From Lunularia cruciata (Eukaryota; Streptophyta; Marchantiopsida; Lunulariales; Lunulariaceae): DNA of 64,000 nt. The stretch lies in NCBI GenBank assembly GCA_948567375.1, contig OX419756.1:32776552-32840551 (forward strand), in the 5' to 3' direction. The stretch's first letter is position 1, and each line of letters begins with the position of its first letter. The notes beneath the pieces are model-generated. The model was not told the DNA's origin, searched no databases, and worked only from the letters and a program-made list of their open reading frames with translations. Shown piece by piece: positions 54,609 to 64,000 of this stretch. Position numbers and translations under genes: made by a program.

Positions 54609-57173
54609 ATGTCGAGCAATTTTCCTTTGCCGTTGAGAAGTCATCATGTAGGTGATCATGGGAAGGGAAATAGAGTTGAAGACGTGCTAGTGTGTAGAGG
54701 AGAAGTCAAGAGAGTGAAACCGAGAGACATTGAGAAAGCAGAAGAGATGGGAGGAGGAAAGAAGAACTCTGAATTTGCAGTGAGGACTCATGCGATCCGG
54801 AGACTAGACGTGATCGTAAGAATCAAAGTCTTGAGCTGACTTTGGATTACGTTCTTGGCATGGAACTGGAATGTTAGTTTTCTAGGCTTCATGACCGAGA
54901 TAATCGAGAGCAAGTGTCTCAATAGCCCCAAGGAAGAGTGGAAGAGAGGAAATCCGGCTCGCTGGACAAAGTTGGATTGGAGATTAGTGCTCGGGAGAGA
55001 AGCAGGCACGGAGCAAGGTGCCACATTCTTGGGTAAGGGAGAAGTAGTAGAAGAGACTCAAGAAGTGAGAGATGCTTTCTCTTCGAAGAGAACAAAGAAG
55101 GTTGAGAGTTACAAGGATCTAGTGAAGAGAGGGATCGTGAGTGCTCTCATGGCGATCCTGAAGCCAGAGAGAATGACTTATGTGATGAAACACCAAGCAG
55201 TGTTCTTCCATAAGCTGTTTGCAGGAGAACCGATCAACTGGGTGAGGTGCTTCCATGGAAGAATGAGATGTGTGTGGAATTTGAGGGATAAGTTGCCTCC
55301 ACACTACATCATGCCGTTTGCAACACACTTTTACCTCGGGTTGAATTTGCTCAACTCGGCGGAGCAAAATTGAATGGTGTCTCACTTCCATCCCGACTTG
55401 AGAAGAGAAGTCAATGTGGAGGAGCAGCTATACATTCTTCAAATCCGGAGCACGGATGAGTACTACGTGAAGACGGGGAAGAGTGTAGAGATAGAAGCGA
55501 GTACTCCAAAGTTGAAGAAGCGGAGTTGGCAAGGAGAAGCCAAAGACAAGTCAAGACCTCGAAAGACCAGGAGAGGAAACTCAAGGAGAGGCATGGTGGT
55601 GATTGTGTCAGAAGATGAAGACTTGGAAGGCAAAGCCGAGTGCAAGTCCAAAGACTCGGAACACGAGGAAAACCGGAGCTTACGCTGCAAAGTGGAGATA
55701 CAAGTAGCAATAGTGATGAAGGTGAAGAGATGATGTTGGTACTAGCCATTGTGGTAGAAGAAGAAGAAGAAGAAGAAGTTTGAGTAGAGCTCGGGCCAGA
55801 AGATAATGAGAAGTTGGAAGACAAGATACTTGAGGCTGAGGAGAAGTAGTTTGCAATCCAGAGGGGAGTTTGTTCAAGATGCAAGGCAAAGTGTGAAGCA
55901 AGTCCAAGTAAGGCAAGGGAAGAAGTGAATGAAAGCTCGGGGAGTGAGGCGTCGATTCCGATATGAAGACTGCAAAGATGAAGGCGAGTATCGGGTGAAC
56001 AAGAAGTAAGGAAGGAGATTGCTATGCAGGAGGAAGTAGTTGCGAGCAATGGAGTGGAGTACCTGCGGGAGATCGTGTGTCCATTGTTGGTGAAATTGGA
56101 GCATAGGAAGAAGGAGATGCAATTGACATGTCTAGAGGTGAAGACTGTCTTGTAGGTGTTATCAAGATTAGAAGAAGAGAACTCAGAGTTGAAGAAGATT
56201 ATAACCCAAGGTGAGGAGGAAAGGGAAGTACTGCAAGGGGAGGCAGTAGTGCAGGGACAAGTAATTGAAGACTTGAAGAGAGAAGTGATGTATCAAGAGG
56301 AACTTGTTAAGAAGAGTGATATAGCGAGGGAAAGACAAGTAGCAGAGTATGAAATCTTGAAGCAATAGTTTGCTGATTCAAGATTAGAACTTATCCATGC
56401 TATGGCGAGGGTAGCAACAAAGGAACAAGAGCTTGATAGAGTGATGGAGAGTGTAGAAGAGAAGAAGCAACTCTGGCAAAGGGAATTGGCATTACAATAT
56501 AGAGAAGAGGAGAGATTATGAGAGTTACTTTGTAATCAGGAGGAGAAGATTGAGCAGAAGGAGAAGGAGAAAGAAACGGTGAAAGCTGAGTTTGAAGCGA
56601 TGTACAGAGAGGATTGGCTTGTAGATTGGGAGCATGAAAGGAAGAAGAGATTGGAGCCATTGAAAGAGATTGTCCTCAGAATGAATGCGATGTTAAGTAC
56701 AGAGGCCAACATTTTGGAGTGAAGAGATGAGGCTGCATGAGTTGAAGTTGTTAGTGCAGGAAATGAGGAGGAGACAGGCGAAGGACACAGATTTGAACGT
56801 GCTGTTGATCAGTCTCAGGACTCGTGTAGATAGGAAAATACTAGAGGTAGAAGATAAGATCAAAATTAGATTAGACTTAGTGAAATTAGAGATAGACAAA
56901 CTTCAGAAAGACGTTAGAGCCAAACCCAAAGTCGATGAAGTAGGAGTGCAAATGTCTTTGGAGTTACCATTAGAGACAATAGAGAAGAGTGGGTCGGGAG
57001 ATAAAGATTTAGATAGAGTACCCACTAGTGGAACTTCAGATCAGGAAAGAGAATTGCTAGATCTGGTAGAAGATGTAGGAGATGTGAAACCCAAGGATAG
57101 AGAAGTAGGAAGTAAAGTTACTTCGGGTTTGGGTTTGAAAGCCGAGGAAGAAGTAGACATTGGATTGGATTAG
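54609..57173 (+). pseudogene. Coiled-coil protein of element D (unknown family, about 850 codons)
   Basis: Best-preserved copy of this protein. 54609-55733 is one frame with two TGA stops (54837, 55371). Residues about 95-250 form the conserved N-terminal domain (KRGNPARWTKLDWRLVLG, MTYVMKHQAVFFHKLF, THFYLGLNLL), then SHFHPDLRREV. A basic segment (KLKKRSWQGEAKDKSRPRK) and an acidic one follow. A frame change near 55735 leads to a Glu run coded by a GAA repeat (55756-55779), CSRCKAKC, and a long coiled coil (56156-56700). A second change near 56720 leads to more coiled coil and a Lys/Asp-rich tail (56727-57173). Resembles a structural, Gag-like protein in layout only. Confidence 0.6.
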
Positions 57174-57954
57174 AAACCAATTGGAGATTTGAATAGGCAG
57201 ATATGAAGAGGTGCATTGTCATTTTGGATCTGCAGGTTTGTAGAATCATTAGGAAGATAGCTGTTGATTGTTTCACTATTTAAGAGTGGCATTTGCAGTC
57301 TTATGTTGTTTAGTGCTCATTATTTCTAAGAATAGATAAAACAAAGTGCTGTGAAGTAGTGCTTGTCGCTTAAGCTTGATTCCAAGTATCAGCTTTGCAA
57401 TTGTGTTTGTGAGTGTGTGGAGAAATTTGAAGTGCAAGTCAGAGTGTTTGTTGGATGTTGGATTCCACAGCCTTGATCTTCATTCTATGTGTTTGATCTT
57501 GAGGGAAGTGCAATCGGAGCAATGCCTTGATAGATCTGAGAGGAATTGTAGTGTTGGTAGTATTCTACATTTGTGAGTGCAGTGCGAGGTTGATGTGAAG
57601 CAATTTTGATTGAGGAAGTTGTGCCTTTAGTGGAAGGGTGGAACACATATCTAAGGCAAAGTTGTTTTGCAGTGAAATGCCGTTTTTGGGAGAACCTGAA
57701 TCATCACAATCAAGATTGTTTGGAAAGAATTGATGGAGTTGTGATTAAGGAGTGCTAATTTGTGACAAGATTGCAAGTCAATGTTTGTTACTCTCTTCTA
57801 GGTGTGGTTTCTACCTGAGAGATTAAAGAAGAACTCAAGAAGAACTACATTGTGACTTTTGACTTTGTATTTGACCAATTCTGACTTGTATCTCTGCGGG
57901 AATGAACTTTACTTACCCAATTACTGCAAAAGTGATATTTGCCGGGTTGTCACA
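57174..57954 (+). other. 3' noncoding region of element D
   Basis: Shares blocks with 3930-4110 of copy A (GCAATGCCTTGATRGATCT, TAGTGTTGGTAGTA). Conservation of this region between copies suggests a cis function such as a packaging or promoter sequence. Confidence 0.55.
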
Positions 57955-57959
57955 TCCAT

Positions 57960-58935
57960 ATGGGAATTCTTATTGCAACACAACTCCAATTGCAAAGTTA
58001 GAAGCATCAAAATCAACCACACAAGGTAGTTGAGGATCATATGGTTGAAGAATGGGTCTTGAAGACACCATATGATTTAGCTTCTGGAATGCTTCTTCAT
58101 GCTTAGTGGTCCATTGGAAGCTTGAGCTCTTTCCCAAGATGTCAATCAATGGTGCAACCACATGAGCATAATAGTGGATGAACCGTCTGTAAAAATTAGC
58201 CAATCCATTGAACACTTGTACTTCTATAACATCCTTTGGGGTAGACCAATCAGTGATAGCCTTGATTTTCTCTTTTTCCATCTTGATTCCCTCTGATGAG
58301 ATCTTATGACCCAAGAAGGTAACCTCCTTCTGCCAAAAGGTACACTTTGACTTCTTTTAGTAAAATTTCCATTGTGGTAATCGTCTTAGGACTTCTTGTA
58401 CATGATTCACATGTTTTGCCTTTGTCTTACTATAGATTGAGATACTATCTAAGAACACTACCACAGACCAATCCAATAGTCCATCCAACACCCAATGCAT
58501 CTGATCCATGAAGACCATTGGAGCATTAGTGAGTCCAAAAGGTAGAACTCTCTACTCAAAATGCCCATACCTTGCGTGAAAGGTAGTCTTTTGCACATCC
58601 TCTCTATCAATAGGAATTTGCTAGTAGCCGCTGCAAAGATCCAACTTGGAAAAGTAGCATGCTCCACTTAGTTGATCAAGCAAGTCATTGATCCAAGGCA
58701 AGGGATATGCATTTGTCACGGTTTGCTTATTGAGCCCATGGTAATCAATACAAAAACAAAGTCATCCATCCTTCTTTGGAACAAAGAGTACCGATGCTCC
58801 CCAAGGAGAGGTACTATGTCATATGAAGTCCTCCAATAACTCTGTAAGTGTTGTTTACAACTCCTCCAACTCCTTTGGTGAGAGCTGATAGATTGGTCTA
58901 CTCAGAATCTATTGATCTGCTTGCTCCACTCAGAA
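57960..58935 (-). pseudogene. Reverse transcriptase of chromovirus 2 (upstream of element D)
   Basis: 58314-57970 reads MGHKISSEGIKMEKEKIKAI, FYRRFIHYYAHVVAPLIDI and VVDFDASNFAIGVVLQ. Further upstream (58930-58330), in changing frames, are the motif A and LDD regions aligned at DNA level with 17960-18540 of chromovirus 1. The reading stops at the insertion point of element D and continues as RNase H at 54180. Confidence 0.85.
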
Positions 58936-59538
58936 TTGCAACCAAAGTTTTGCTGCACCATCTAATTGGCTAGAGGCCAAGAGAATCTATTTCCGTTCAT
59001 CTTGAAGATTAGTGGCTTCAAAGTAAGATTTGCAGTCAAACACAAAATTCTCTATTGTGCTTGGAAGATTCTTGCCTTCAAACACCTTGGTTTTTGGAAA
59101 TCAAATGCGATCTTCTCCATCTTGAATTGGCACTCTCTCTATATGTTCTTGTTGTTGCTGATCTTGTTCATCCAATAATTGAGTAAGGTGCTCAATTTGT
59201 TGCTACATCGTAAGGATAACATCCGGTATTGCCGCCATAGCTACTACTCTATCCCACTACTCCTAGTTGTCTAATTGATTAGCTCATAGATGTAGCACAT
59301 CCACCATTGTCCATAAGTTACAACCGGAAGTATCAAGGATTCCTCAAACACAATGATCATATGTAGAAAATCTTGCCTAAAGCGCAAGGTGATGAATTGT
59401 GTGAAATGATGCTTGGGTAATATCTGGACATGAAAATCTCAATGGTTTGGTGGAAGTGGATTTGGTGGTCCATAAATTCTGTCCATCCTATTCTTGCTCA
59501 TGCTCATTCTTGCTCTCATGCTCTCTTTTACATACCAA
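58936..59538 (-). pseudogene. Leader and Gag N-terminus of chromovirus 2
   Basis: Aligned with 16100-16660 of chromovirus 1. The Gag N-terminal region lies about 59220-58950, then is joined directly to reverse transcriptase by the internal deletion. The primer site (TTGGTAT ... AGAGC) is next to the LTR at 59538 and is split by a 15 bp insertion. Confidence 0.65.
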
Positions 59539-59955
59539 TGTAAAAGACCAAGACCGAGGAGAGAAATAGGAGAATGGAAACTCACATTGGGACACTTGAA
59601 TGAGGGAAAATTCCAAATGCCTAGCATGAGCTTTGGCTTTGGTATTTATAGGTAGTATATAGAGCCCTTGAGAAGCTTCTCAAGAAGCTTCCCCGAGCCA
59701 CTTTCTTAGAGTGCAAGCCAAGTTAACTAGGAAGCTTCTCAAGAAGCTTCCTTCTAGAAGCTACCTACTTGGAATGCAAGCTAAGCTAGTTAGAAGGTTC
59801 TAGAAGTTTCCTTCTAGAAGCTACCTACTTGGACTGCAAGTTAACTAGTTGAGAAGCTTCCAAAGAAGCTTCCTAGATGCTTCTAGAATATTCTAGGCCA
59901 ATTTAGCTTATTCTCTACTACGTTAGCCTTACTTGCTAAACTCCATATTGTTCCA
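59539..59955 (-). repeat. 5' LTR of chromovirus 2
   Basis: Begins TGGAACAATATGGAG on the minus strand and ends CTTTTACA. Heat-shock element at 59881-59893; CCTATAAATAC TATA box near 59645-59655. Confidence 0.88.
59881..59893. promoter_or_regulatory. Perfect heat-shock element in the 5' LTR of chromovirus 2
   Basis: TTCTAGAATATTC, identical to the 3' LTR copy. Confidence 0.7.
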
Positions 59956-59960
59956 TAAGG

Positions 59961-60927
59961 TGTCCCTCCTCTCTTGCTCAATCTAAGATGAAGCTCTAGA
60001 GCATGTCTTCAATAGTGCAACTAGCCTGCTCTATTTGTCCATTGGTCTGTGGTTGGTAAGTTGTGGACATAGCCAATTTGGTTTGAAGAAACCAAAGAGT
60101 GTTCTCCAAAAATAGTAGTGAATTGTGTGTCTCTATGTATGACAAGTTCTCAAGACAAGCCATGGTGAGAAAAGATTGCATCTAATTAAGACATACAATT
60201 GAGCTAGTTGTGGAGCAACCACTTCCTTGGTGGTAGGACACACATGAATCATTTTGTTGAGTTGGTTGACAAAGATTACTTTGGAGTCAAATTGAGGTGG
60301 TCTTGGGCAATTCACAAACCAGATCCATGCTTACATATTCCAAACATTGTGTAAAAGTGAGGAAGGGTTGAAGGAGTCTTGTGGGAGCTTGATTAGAAGC
60401 TTTATTTTGTTGATAGAGTAGGCCACTCCAAATGTATTCTATCACATCATTGCTCATCTTGGGCCAATAGTAATGACATTTGACTACATCCAAGGTCTTG
60501 TCCATTCCAACGTGACATGCATTGGTGGAATCATGATATTTTGCTAGGATGGTGGTTCTTATGTCCATGGCATCCAGGATCCACAACGTGCTATCATGAA
60601 AGGTAAGTCCTTGGGTGTTGGTGATGCATTTAGATGATTGAGCTCCTACAATTTGTGGATCAAATTTTGTAGCAACAAGCATCCTTGGCCAAAATTTAGG
60701 GTTCATCTTGACCTCTATCACTAGATTGTTTGCTACCGGTATTTGGGTGAATGCATATGCAAGTTACTTCTTGCCTTCCACATATGTGATTGTCATGTTG
60801 AACCATTGTCTCCACTTTGCCCATAAAATCTATTGACAAGATAGATCTTTTTGTGTCTCAAGGTAGACTAGATGTTTGTGGTCTATTTCCACTACAAATG
60901 TTTTCTCACTAAATAATGCTTCCAATG
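59961..60927 (-). pseudogene. Chromovirus 3: RNase H and integrase N-terminal half
   Basis: From 60927 down: SEKTFVVEIDHKHLVYLETQ and YVEGKK (RNase H), MNPKFWPRMLVAT linker, the zinc-binding domain at about 60540-60410 (HDSTNACHVGMDKTLDVVK, second Cys pair degraded to SGLLYQQNK), then the integrase core with FVNQLNKMIHV (Asn for the first Asp) and YQPQTNGQIEQASCTIEDML. The coding is cut at 59960 and resumes at 51946 once chromovirus 2 is removed. The 5' part of the element is missing beyond 60928. Confidence 0.75.
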
Positions 60928-61255
60928 TGTAATACCAATAGCTAGACATATGATCTAGAGGTGAAATTTGGTTTGGTGACATTTGGAAGGATGTTATACA
61001 TGATGGACTAAGTAGATCAGATAGAGGTATCACCAAAAGAGTACTTTTTGTTAATAGGGTAGAAACCAAAATAGACTTGAAAACCTTAGGACCAATAGCT
61101 AAACATATGAATTAGAGTTGAAATTTGGTTTGGTAACATCTGAAAGGATGTTATACATGATGGACTGACATGTCACACATGCATGCAACCAATCAAAGCG
61201 CAGAGCTCACTTATAGGTCACCAATCCATATGTATGATCCAAGGGTGGAGCTTCT
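60928..61255 (+). repeat. Inverted LTR fragment related to the chromovirus 3 LTR, with an internal tandem duplication
   Basis: TGTAATACCAATAGCTAGAC on the plus strand matches the start of the LTR that reads on the minus strand at 51231. A ~157 bp unit is repeated (ACCAATAGCTA at 60934 and 61091; GGATGTTATACATGATGGAC in both). The end, ATGATCCAAGGGTGGAGCTTC, matches 50723-50745 in reverse. The gypsy LTR at 61256 cuts it. Confidence 0.6.
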
Positions 61256-61923
61256 TGTTGTACGTATATACATTGCTACACAACATACATTGCTATCAAC
61301 ATCATACACTATAGAAGCACAACTCACACATAAGTCATACATAGACTCTAAAGTGCCACAATAATCAGATTGTTTACAACTCTTGAATCAACTCAACTCA
61401 ACTCAGATCAGTACTTGATCTATCACTCTATAAACTACTAACAACTAAGCACTGATTATAGTCAAGCCACACCCACTCTAGCTAAGAGAATCCAAGTGAC
61501 GCTTGCCAGTCTCTATCCACCATAGCCAAGAACTTGAAGGCTCAACATTAGAGAAGTGAGCTCTCTAGAGCTGCACTTCAAAAGTATACCCCTAGACTCG
61601 AGCTAGGTCTAGAACCCTAACGGTCCCATTGATGGCACACTCAACGATTTGAACGGTGCAAAGTGAAAATGGGCCTCATTGTGAAGTCAATACCCTGAAC
61701 ACAAAATCTGATAGTCAAAAAGTAGTCTATGGGAAATTGTTGAAATACCATTAACTACTATCACAACAACTCCAATGTCCAAGCAATCTAGATGTGACAC
61801 TACAAATGGTGTGATAGCTGTCGTGCAAATATACATTTTTACACAACATACATAATTATCAACATCATACACTATAGATGCACAACTCACACATAAGTCA
61901 TACATAGACTCTAAAGTGCCACA
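61256..61923 (-). repeat. 3' LTR of the PHD-type gypsy element (right)
   Basis: 668 bp; starts TGTGGCAC and ends GTACAACA on the minus strand. Its first ~105 bp are repeated at its end (61360-61256), as in the left copy. Confidence 0.75.
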
Positions 61924-62091
61924 ATCACCCCCTTGTTGGCGGTTAGATCCCTCTAACTCCAGATAGCCATCTACTCCAAGTATATGGTATACCCTATGAT
62001 GGGCAAAGATTAGAAGGCCGGGTGCTATGGAGCCCCATCATTAGTCACTTGTCTGCAATCTATACCATATAAAGAATGAACTAGCTATAGG

Positions 62092-62391
62092 TCAAGTACA
62101 TGTAGGACATAACCAATGTCCCTGAGGAACCGCCATGAGGGGAGGAGTCATACATGCCATATGCCATCCTCTCAAACACCTATCACACACTAACATAGTA
62201 GTAGCTCCACCAAAAGAGCCACATATCATACACCTCAAGCCTGCATGTACTAGTGCAAAGCTTGGGTCCATAGTACCATCAATGTTTGGGAGGTGCCATG
62301 GCACACAATTACGCACATGATCCTTCCAAACAACACCAACACATCCTTCCAACACAAGGACTCCAGATGGCAAAACCTTACGCACTCTCAA
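62092..62391 (-). pseudogene. C-terminal PHD finger of the gypsy polyprotein (right copy)
   Basis: 99 codons open to the natural stop. VRKVLPSGVLVLEG and VWKDHVRNC precede the finger: CMIC, 11 residues, CDRC, GWHMAC, then HWLCPTC. All eight C4-H-C3 ligands are present, so this copy shows the true pattern. The polyprotein as a whole is broken upstream, so this is still part of a dead element. Confidence 0.78.
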
Positions 62392-62620
62392 GATAGTATG
62401 GCCTGTTGAAACATCAAGTGTTGTCGAGGCTATCTATTGTAGATATACATAGTCTCATAGATGAAATTGATGGATTGAGGGTCTATAACCTCCTCCTCAA
62501 ATGGTAGCATAGTGTAAGGTATCTCTATGCTGATTAATCACCAAGTTCTCAAAGGCCATTGGTATCACTCTCCAAAAGATCTCTACCCGTTGAGAACATG
62601 TGCTCATCCATACATCTAGA

Positions 62621-63110
62621 TCATCCAAGTCCAAAACTATAGAAGCATCTCAAAAAATGGTTGTAGGTAAATCTAGATCTCATCCATAGAATAGGAAGTA
62701 AGGAGAGAAGGATGCTAAGGAGGCTTTCCGGCTGAACCGATAGCCCATGGCCAACCAAGGTAATTGGAGATCTTAATCTCCCAAGTGGCCTCTCTACAAA
62801 CCATTCTTTCACAATCCTCTCTTCACCGTCTGAACTAGGGTGATCTCGGGATGTAGTACAATGATCAATCAAAGCCTTGTCACACAAGACTTGAAACTCC
62901 CCAAAAGGAACTCTATACCTTGATCAGTCAAAACCTTAGCTGGGGCAACCAAATGAGTAAGAACTTGATCCGGGAAGAAGTACGTTGTCCCTTCACTAGA
63001 CTTGTCAAGAAGTGCTACCAACTCAATCCACTTGGAGAAGTGCTCCGCCATCACCAAAACATACCGATGATATCTCATACTCAATGGTAAAGGTCTAGTA
63101 GTAACCCAAT
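62621..63110 (-). pseudogene. Integrase core of the PHD-type element (right copy)
   Basis: 63084-62869 reads YVLVMAEHFSKWIELVALLD (Glu at the first catalytic position) and VLTDQGIEF (second Asp). 62887-62621 carries ALIDHCTTSRDHPSSDG and then a frame change before the third catalytic residue region (GEERIVKEWF). The stretch corresponding to SFSPYFLLYG is out of frame. Confidence 0.8.
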
Positions 63111-63119
63111 CCTATGATA

Positions 63120-64000
63120 GGTAATGAGCATTGAATGATGCTCTAACTTGGTCACAAACCACACATCTAGCAACACATTGCTATACCTTGGTCTGCATAC
63201 CATGCCACCAATAGTGACTCTAGAGTAAGCTATATGTATGCTTTACTCCAAAATCTCCTAGCTCCTCATGAGCATGACGGACCAATGGACCAACTGTAGT
63301 CTCTAAGATGGAAGTGGTACTACTCTCACTCTACCATCCTCCCATACATGCAAAAGGTGTTTGCCCTCCAATCTGAACTGTTTGGCTCATTGAAGAACAC
63401 GGTCTCTCTCCTTGGCCCCAACTGTGCCACCCACAACACCAATGCAAAGATAGTCCATCACTAAGACATCATCATGAATGTCCCGGTGAACTGTACCAAT
63501 ATCTTCACTCTCTAGACTTGTGACCTCAATAACTCCTCTTGTATACGTTGAGAGAGAGAGATACAACCAGAGTCTCAAAAAATCTTCAAAGAAAGGCAGA
63601 TGCATGCCAACTTGGTACTTTATCCTCATCTGTCTTACCATGCCAACGTGCTCCGGTCTGATCCTGCTGGCTGGGACATGGGTTTCTACTCAACCCATCT
63701 GCATCATGGTTCACCACTCTAGGTATGTGAATAATCGTGAAATCATACTCTTGTAAAATTAGAGCCCATCGTGTAAGCTTTCCTGAAAGCTTGTCAGACT
63801 TCATCAACCACTTCAATGGTTGATGATTAGTGAGGAGAGTGAAGGGGTTACCAAATAGGTAACATCGGAAATGTTCTTCTGCTCAAATGGCTGCCAAGCA
63901 CTCTCCCTCATATGAACTATACTTTGCCTCCATTGAATTGTTGGAGTGACTAGCATAGGCCACCACAAACTCCTTCTCCTCATCATCATGCTGGGTGAGC
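63120..64000 (-). pseudogene. RNase H end, linker and integrase zinc-binding domain of the PHD-type element (right copy)
   Basis: 63816-63586 gives MKSDKLSGKLTRWALILQEY, DFTIIHIPRVVNHDADGLSR, the standard end of gypsy RNase H. A linker (63641-63387) follows. The zinc-binding domain is at about 63290-63130, ending CVARCVVCDQVRAS, which matches the first bases of the window in the left copy. Confidence 0.78.

Larger units (their letters stand above)
54194..57954 (+). mobile_element. Coiled-coil element D, complete, inserted in chromovirus 2
   Basis: 3761 bp, beginning TGTGGTGCCCACAT and ending GCCGGGTTGTCACA, with a 5-bp TSD (TCCAT). The interrupted reverse transcriptase/RNase H of chromovirus 2 gives both boundaries exactly. 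The first and last 400 bp are not related, so there are no LTRs; the only terminal symmetry is TGTG/CACA. Contents: a 415 bp leader with a 9-bp hairpin (54308-54331), one degenerate coding region (54609-57173), and a 780 bp 3' noncoding region shared with copy A. TG...CA with 5-bp TSD suggests integrase-mediated insertion of an LTR-type element or a giant solo LTR. No polymerase is encoded. Confidence 0.85.
51952..59955 (-). mobile_element. Chromovirus 2: same family as chromovirus 1, nested in chromovirus 3 and carrying element D
   Basis: 3' LTR 51952-about 52359 and 5' LTR 59539-59955, both on the minus strand. A perfect 5-bp TSD (TAAGG) lies outside. Internal order on the minus strand: primer site, Gag N-terminus, reverse transcriptase, [element D], RNase H, integrase, chromodomain. 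Relative to chromovirus 1 it lacks about 1.3 kb between Gag and reverse transcriptase (Gag C-terminus, zinc knuckle, protease), joined near 58935. Without the 3761 bp insertion it is about 4.24 kb. Confidence 0.92.
61256..64000 (-). mobile_element. 3' part of the PHD-type gypsy element (right copy)
   Basis: Minus-strand copy of the family seen at 1-1975. From the window end: RNase H, integrase, PHD finger, polypurine-like tract (CAAGGGGGTGAT) and 3' LTR (61923-61256). The 5' part lies beyond the window. More divergent in parts but with an intact PHD ligand set. Confidence 0.85.

Noticed and set aside
55756-55779. GAA-repeat microsatellite as an independent feature
   Set aside because: It is part of the acidic coding segment of element D and is described there.
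55411-56049. A 212-codon Ser/Leu-rich frame on the minus strand
   Set aside because: It is the antisense of the Glu/Lys-rich coding region of element D; such regions give long Ser/Leu/Phe frames on the other strand.
54194-57954. LTRs at the ends of element D
   Set aside because: I compared the first and last 400 bp by eye and found no direct repeat; only TGTG/CACA is shared.
1-64000. CRISPR arrays, operons, ribosome binding sites, tRNA or rRNA genes
   Set aside because: None seen. Repeats are transposon-type or simple tandem units, and the content is eukaryotic.

Overview
This window reads as nuclear DNA of a land plant, and mostly as old, nested transposable elements rather than host genes. 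The evidence is several chromodomain-type Ty3/gypsy elements with an initiator-Met tRNA type primer site, interstitial TTTAGGG/CCCTAAA tracts, a pogo-like DNA transposon, a long AT-rich background, and no intact cellular gene. Heavy stop-codon decay and deep nesting suggest a large, slowly purged genome. A gymnosperm is my inference; the sequence does not prove it.

Layout. 1-1975: 3' end of a Ty3/gypsy element (+) whose polyprotein ends in a PHD finger; the same family occupies 61256-64000 on the minus strand. 1976-6556: two copies (A +, B -) of an unfamiliar element encoding a coiled-coil protein, forming a large inverted repeat. 6557-13500: mostly degenerate AT-rich DNA with a minisatellite, a tandem duplication and a possible protease remnant. 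13735-21202: a third coiled-coil copy (C) split by chromovirus 1 (15726-21098), which keeps both LTRs. 22912-28543: a decayed LTR element with two 717-718 bp LTR-like repeats and a Gag zinc knuckle, probably Copia-like. 28860-30200: a possible further coiled-coil copy (E). 30200-38760: low-repeat DNA with a perfect-TSD MITE (33562-33677), an orphan exon-like piece (33793-33967) and a strong hairpin. 38857-42536 (-) and 45404-49127 (+): two near full-length copies of a LINE with a C2H2 finger, reverse transcriptase, CCHC knuckle and restriction-like endonuclease, plus separate copies of its 3' tail. 49420-50586: a truncated pogo-like transposon with its 5' TIR. 50587-61255: a three-level nest. 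Chromovirus 3 was interrupted by chromovirus 2 (51952-59955, perfect TSD TAAGG), which was itself interrupted by the 3761 bp coiled-coil element D (54194-57954, perfect TSD TCCAT).

The four observations most worth following are: (1) the coiled-coil element family with TG...CA ends and 5-bp TSD but no LTRs or polymerase that I can see; (2) the gypsy family with a C-terminal PHD finger where its neighbours carry a chromodomain; (3) the R2-like, restriction-endonuclease type LINE with a two-hairpin 3' tail; (4) perfect three-unit heat-shock elements kept in all four LTRs of chromoviruses 1 and 2.

Nearly every coding region is a pseudogene. Coordinates of broken regions are approximate where frames change.
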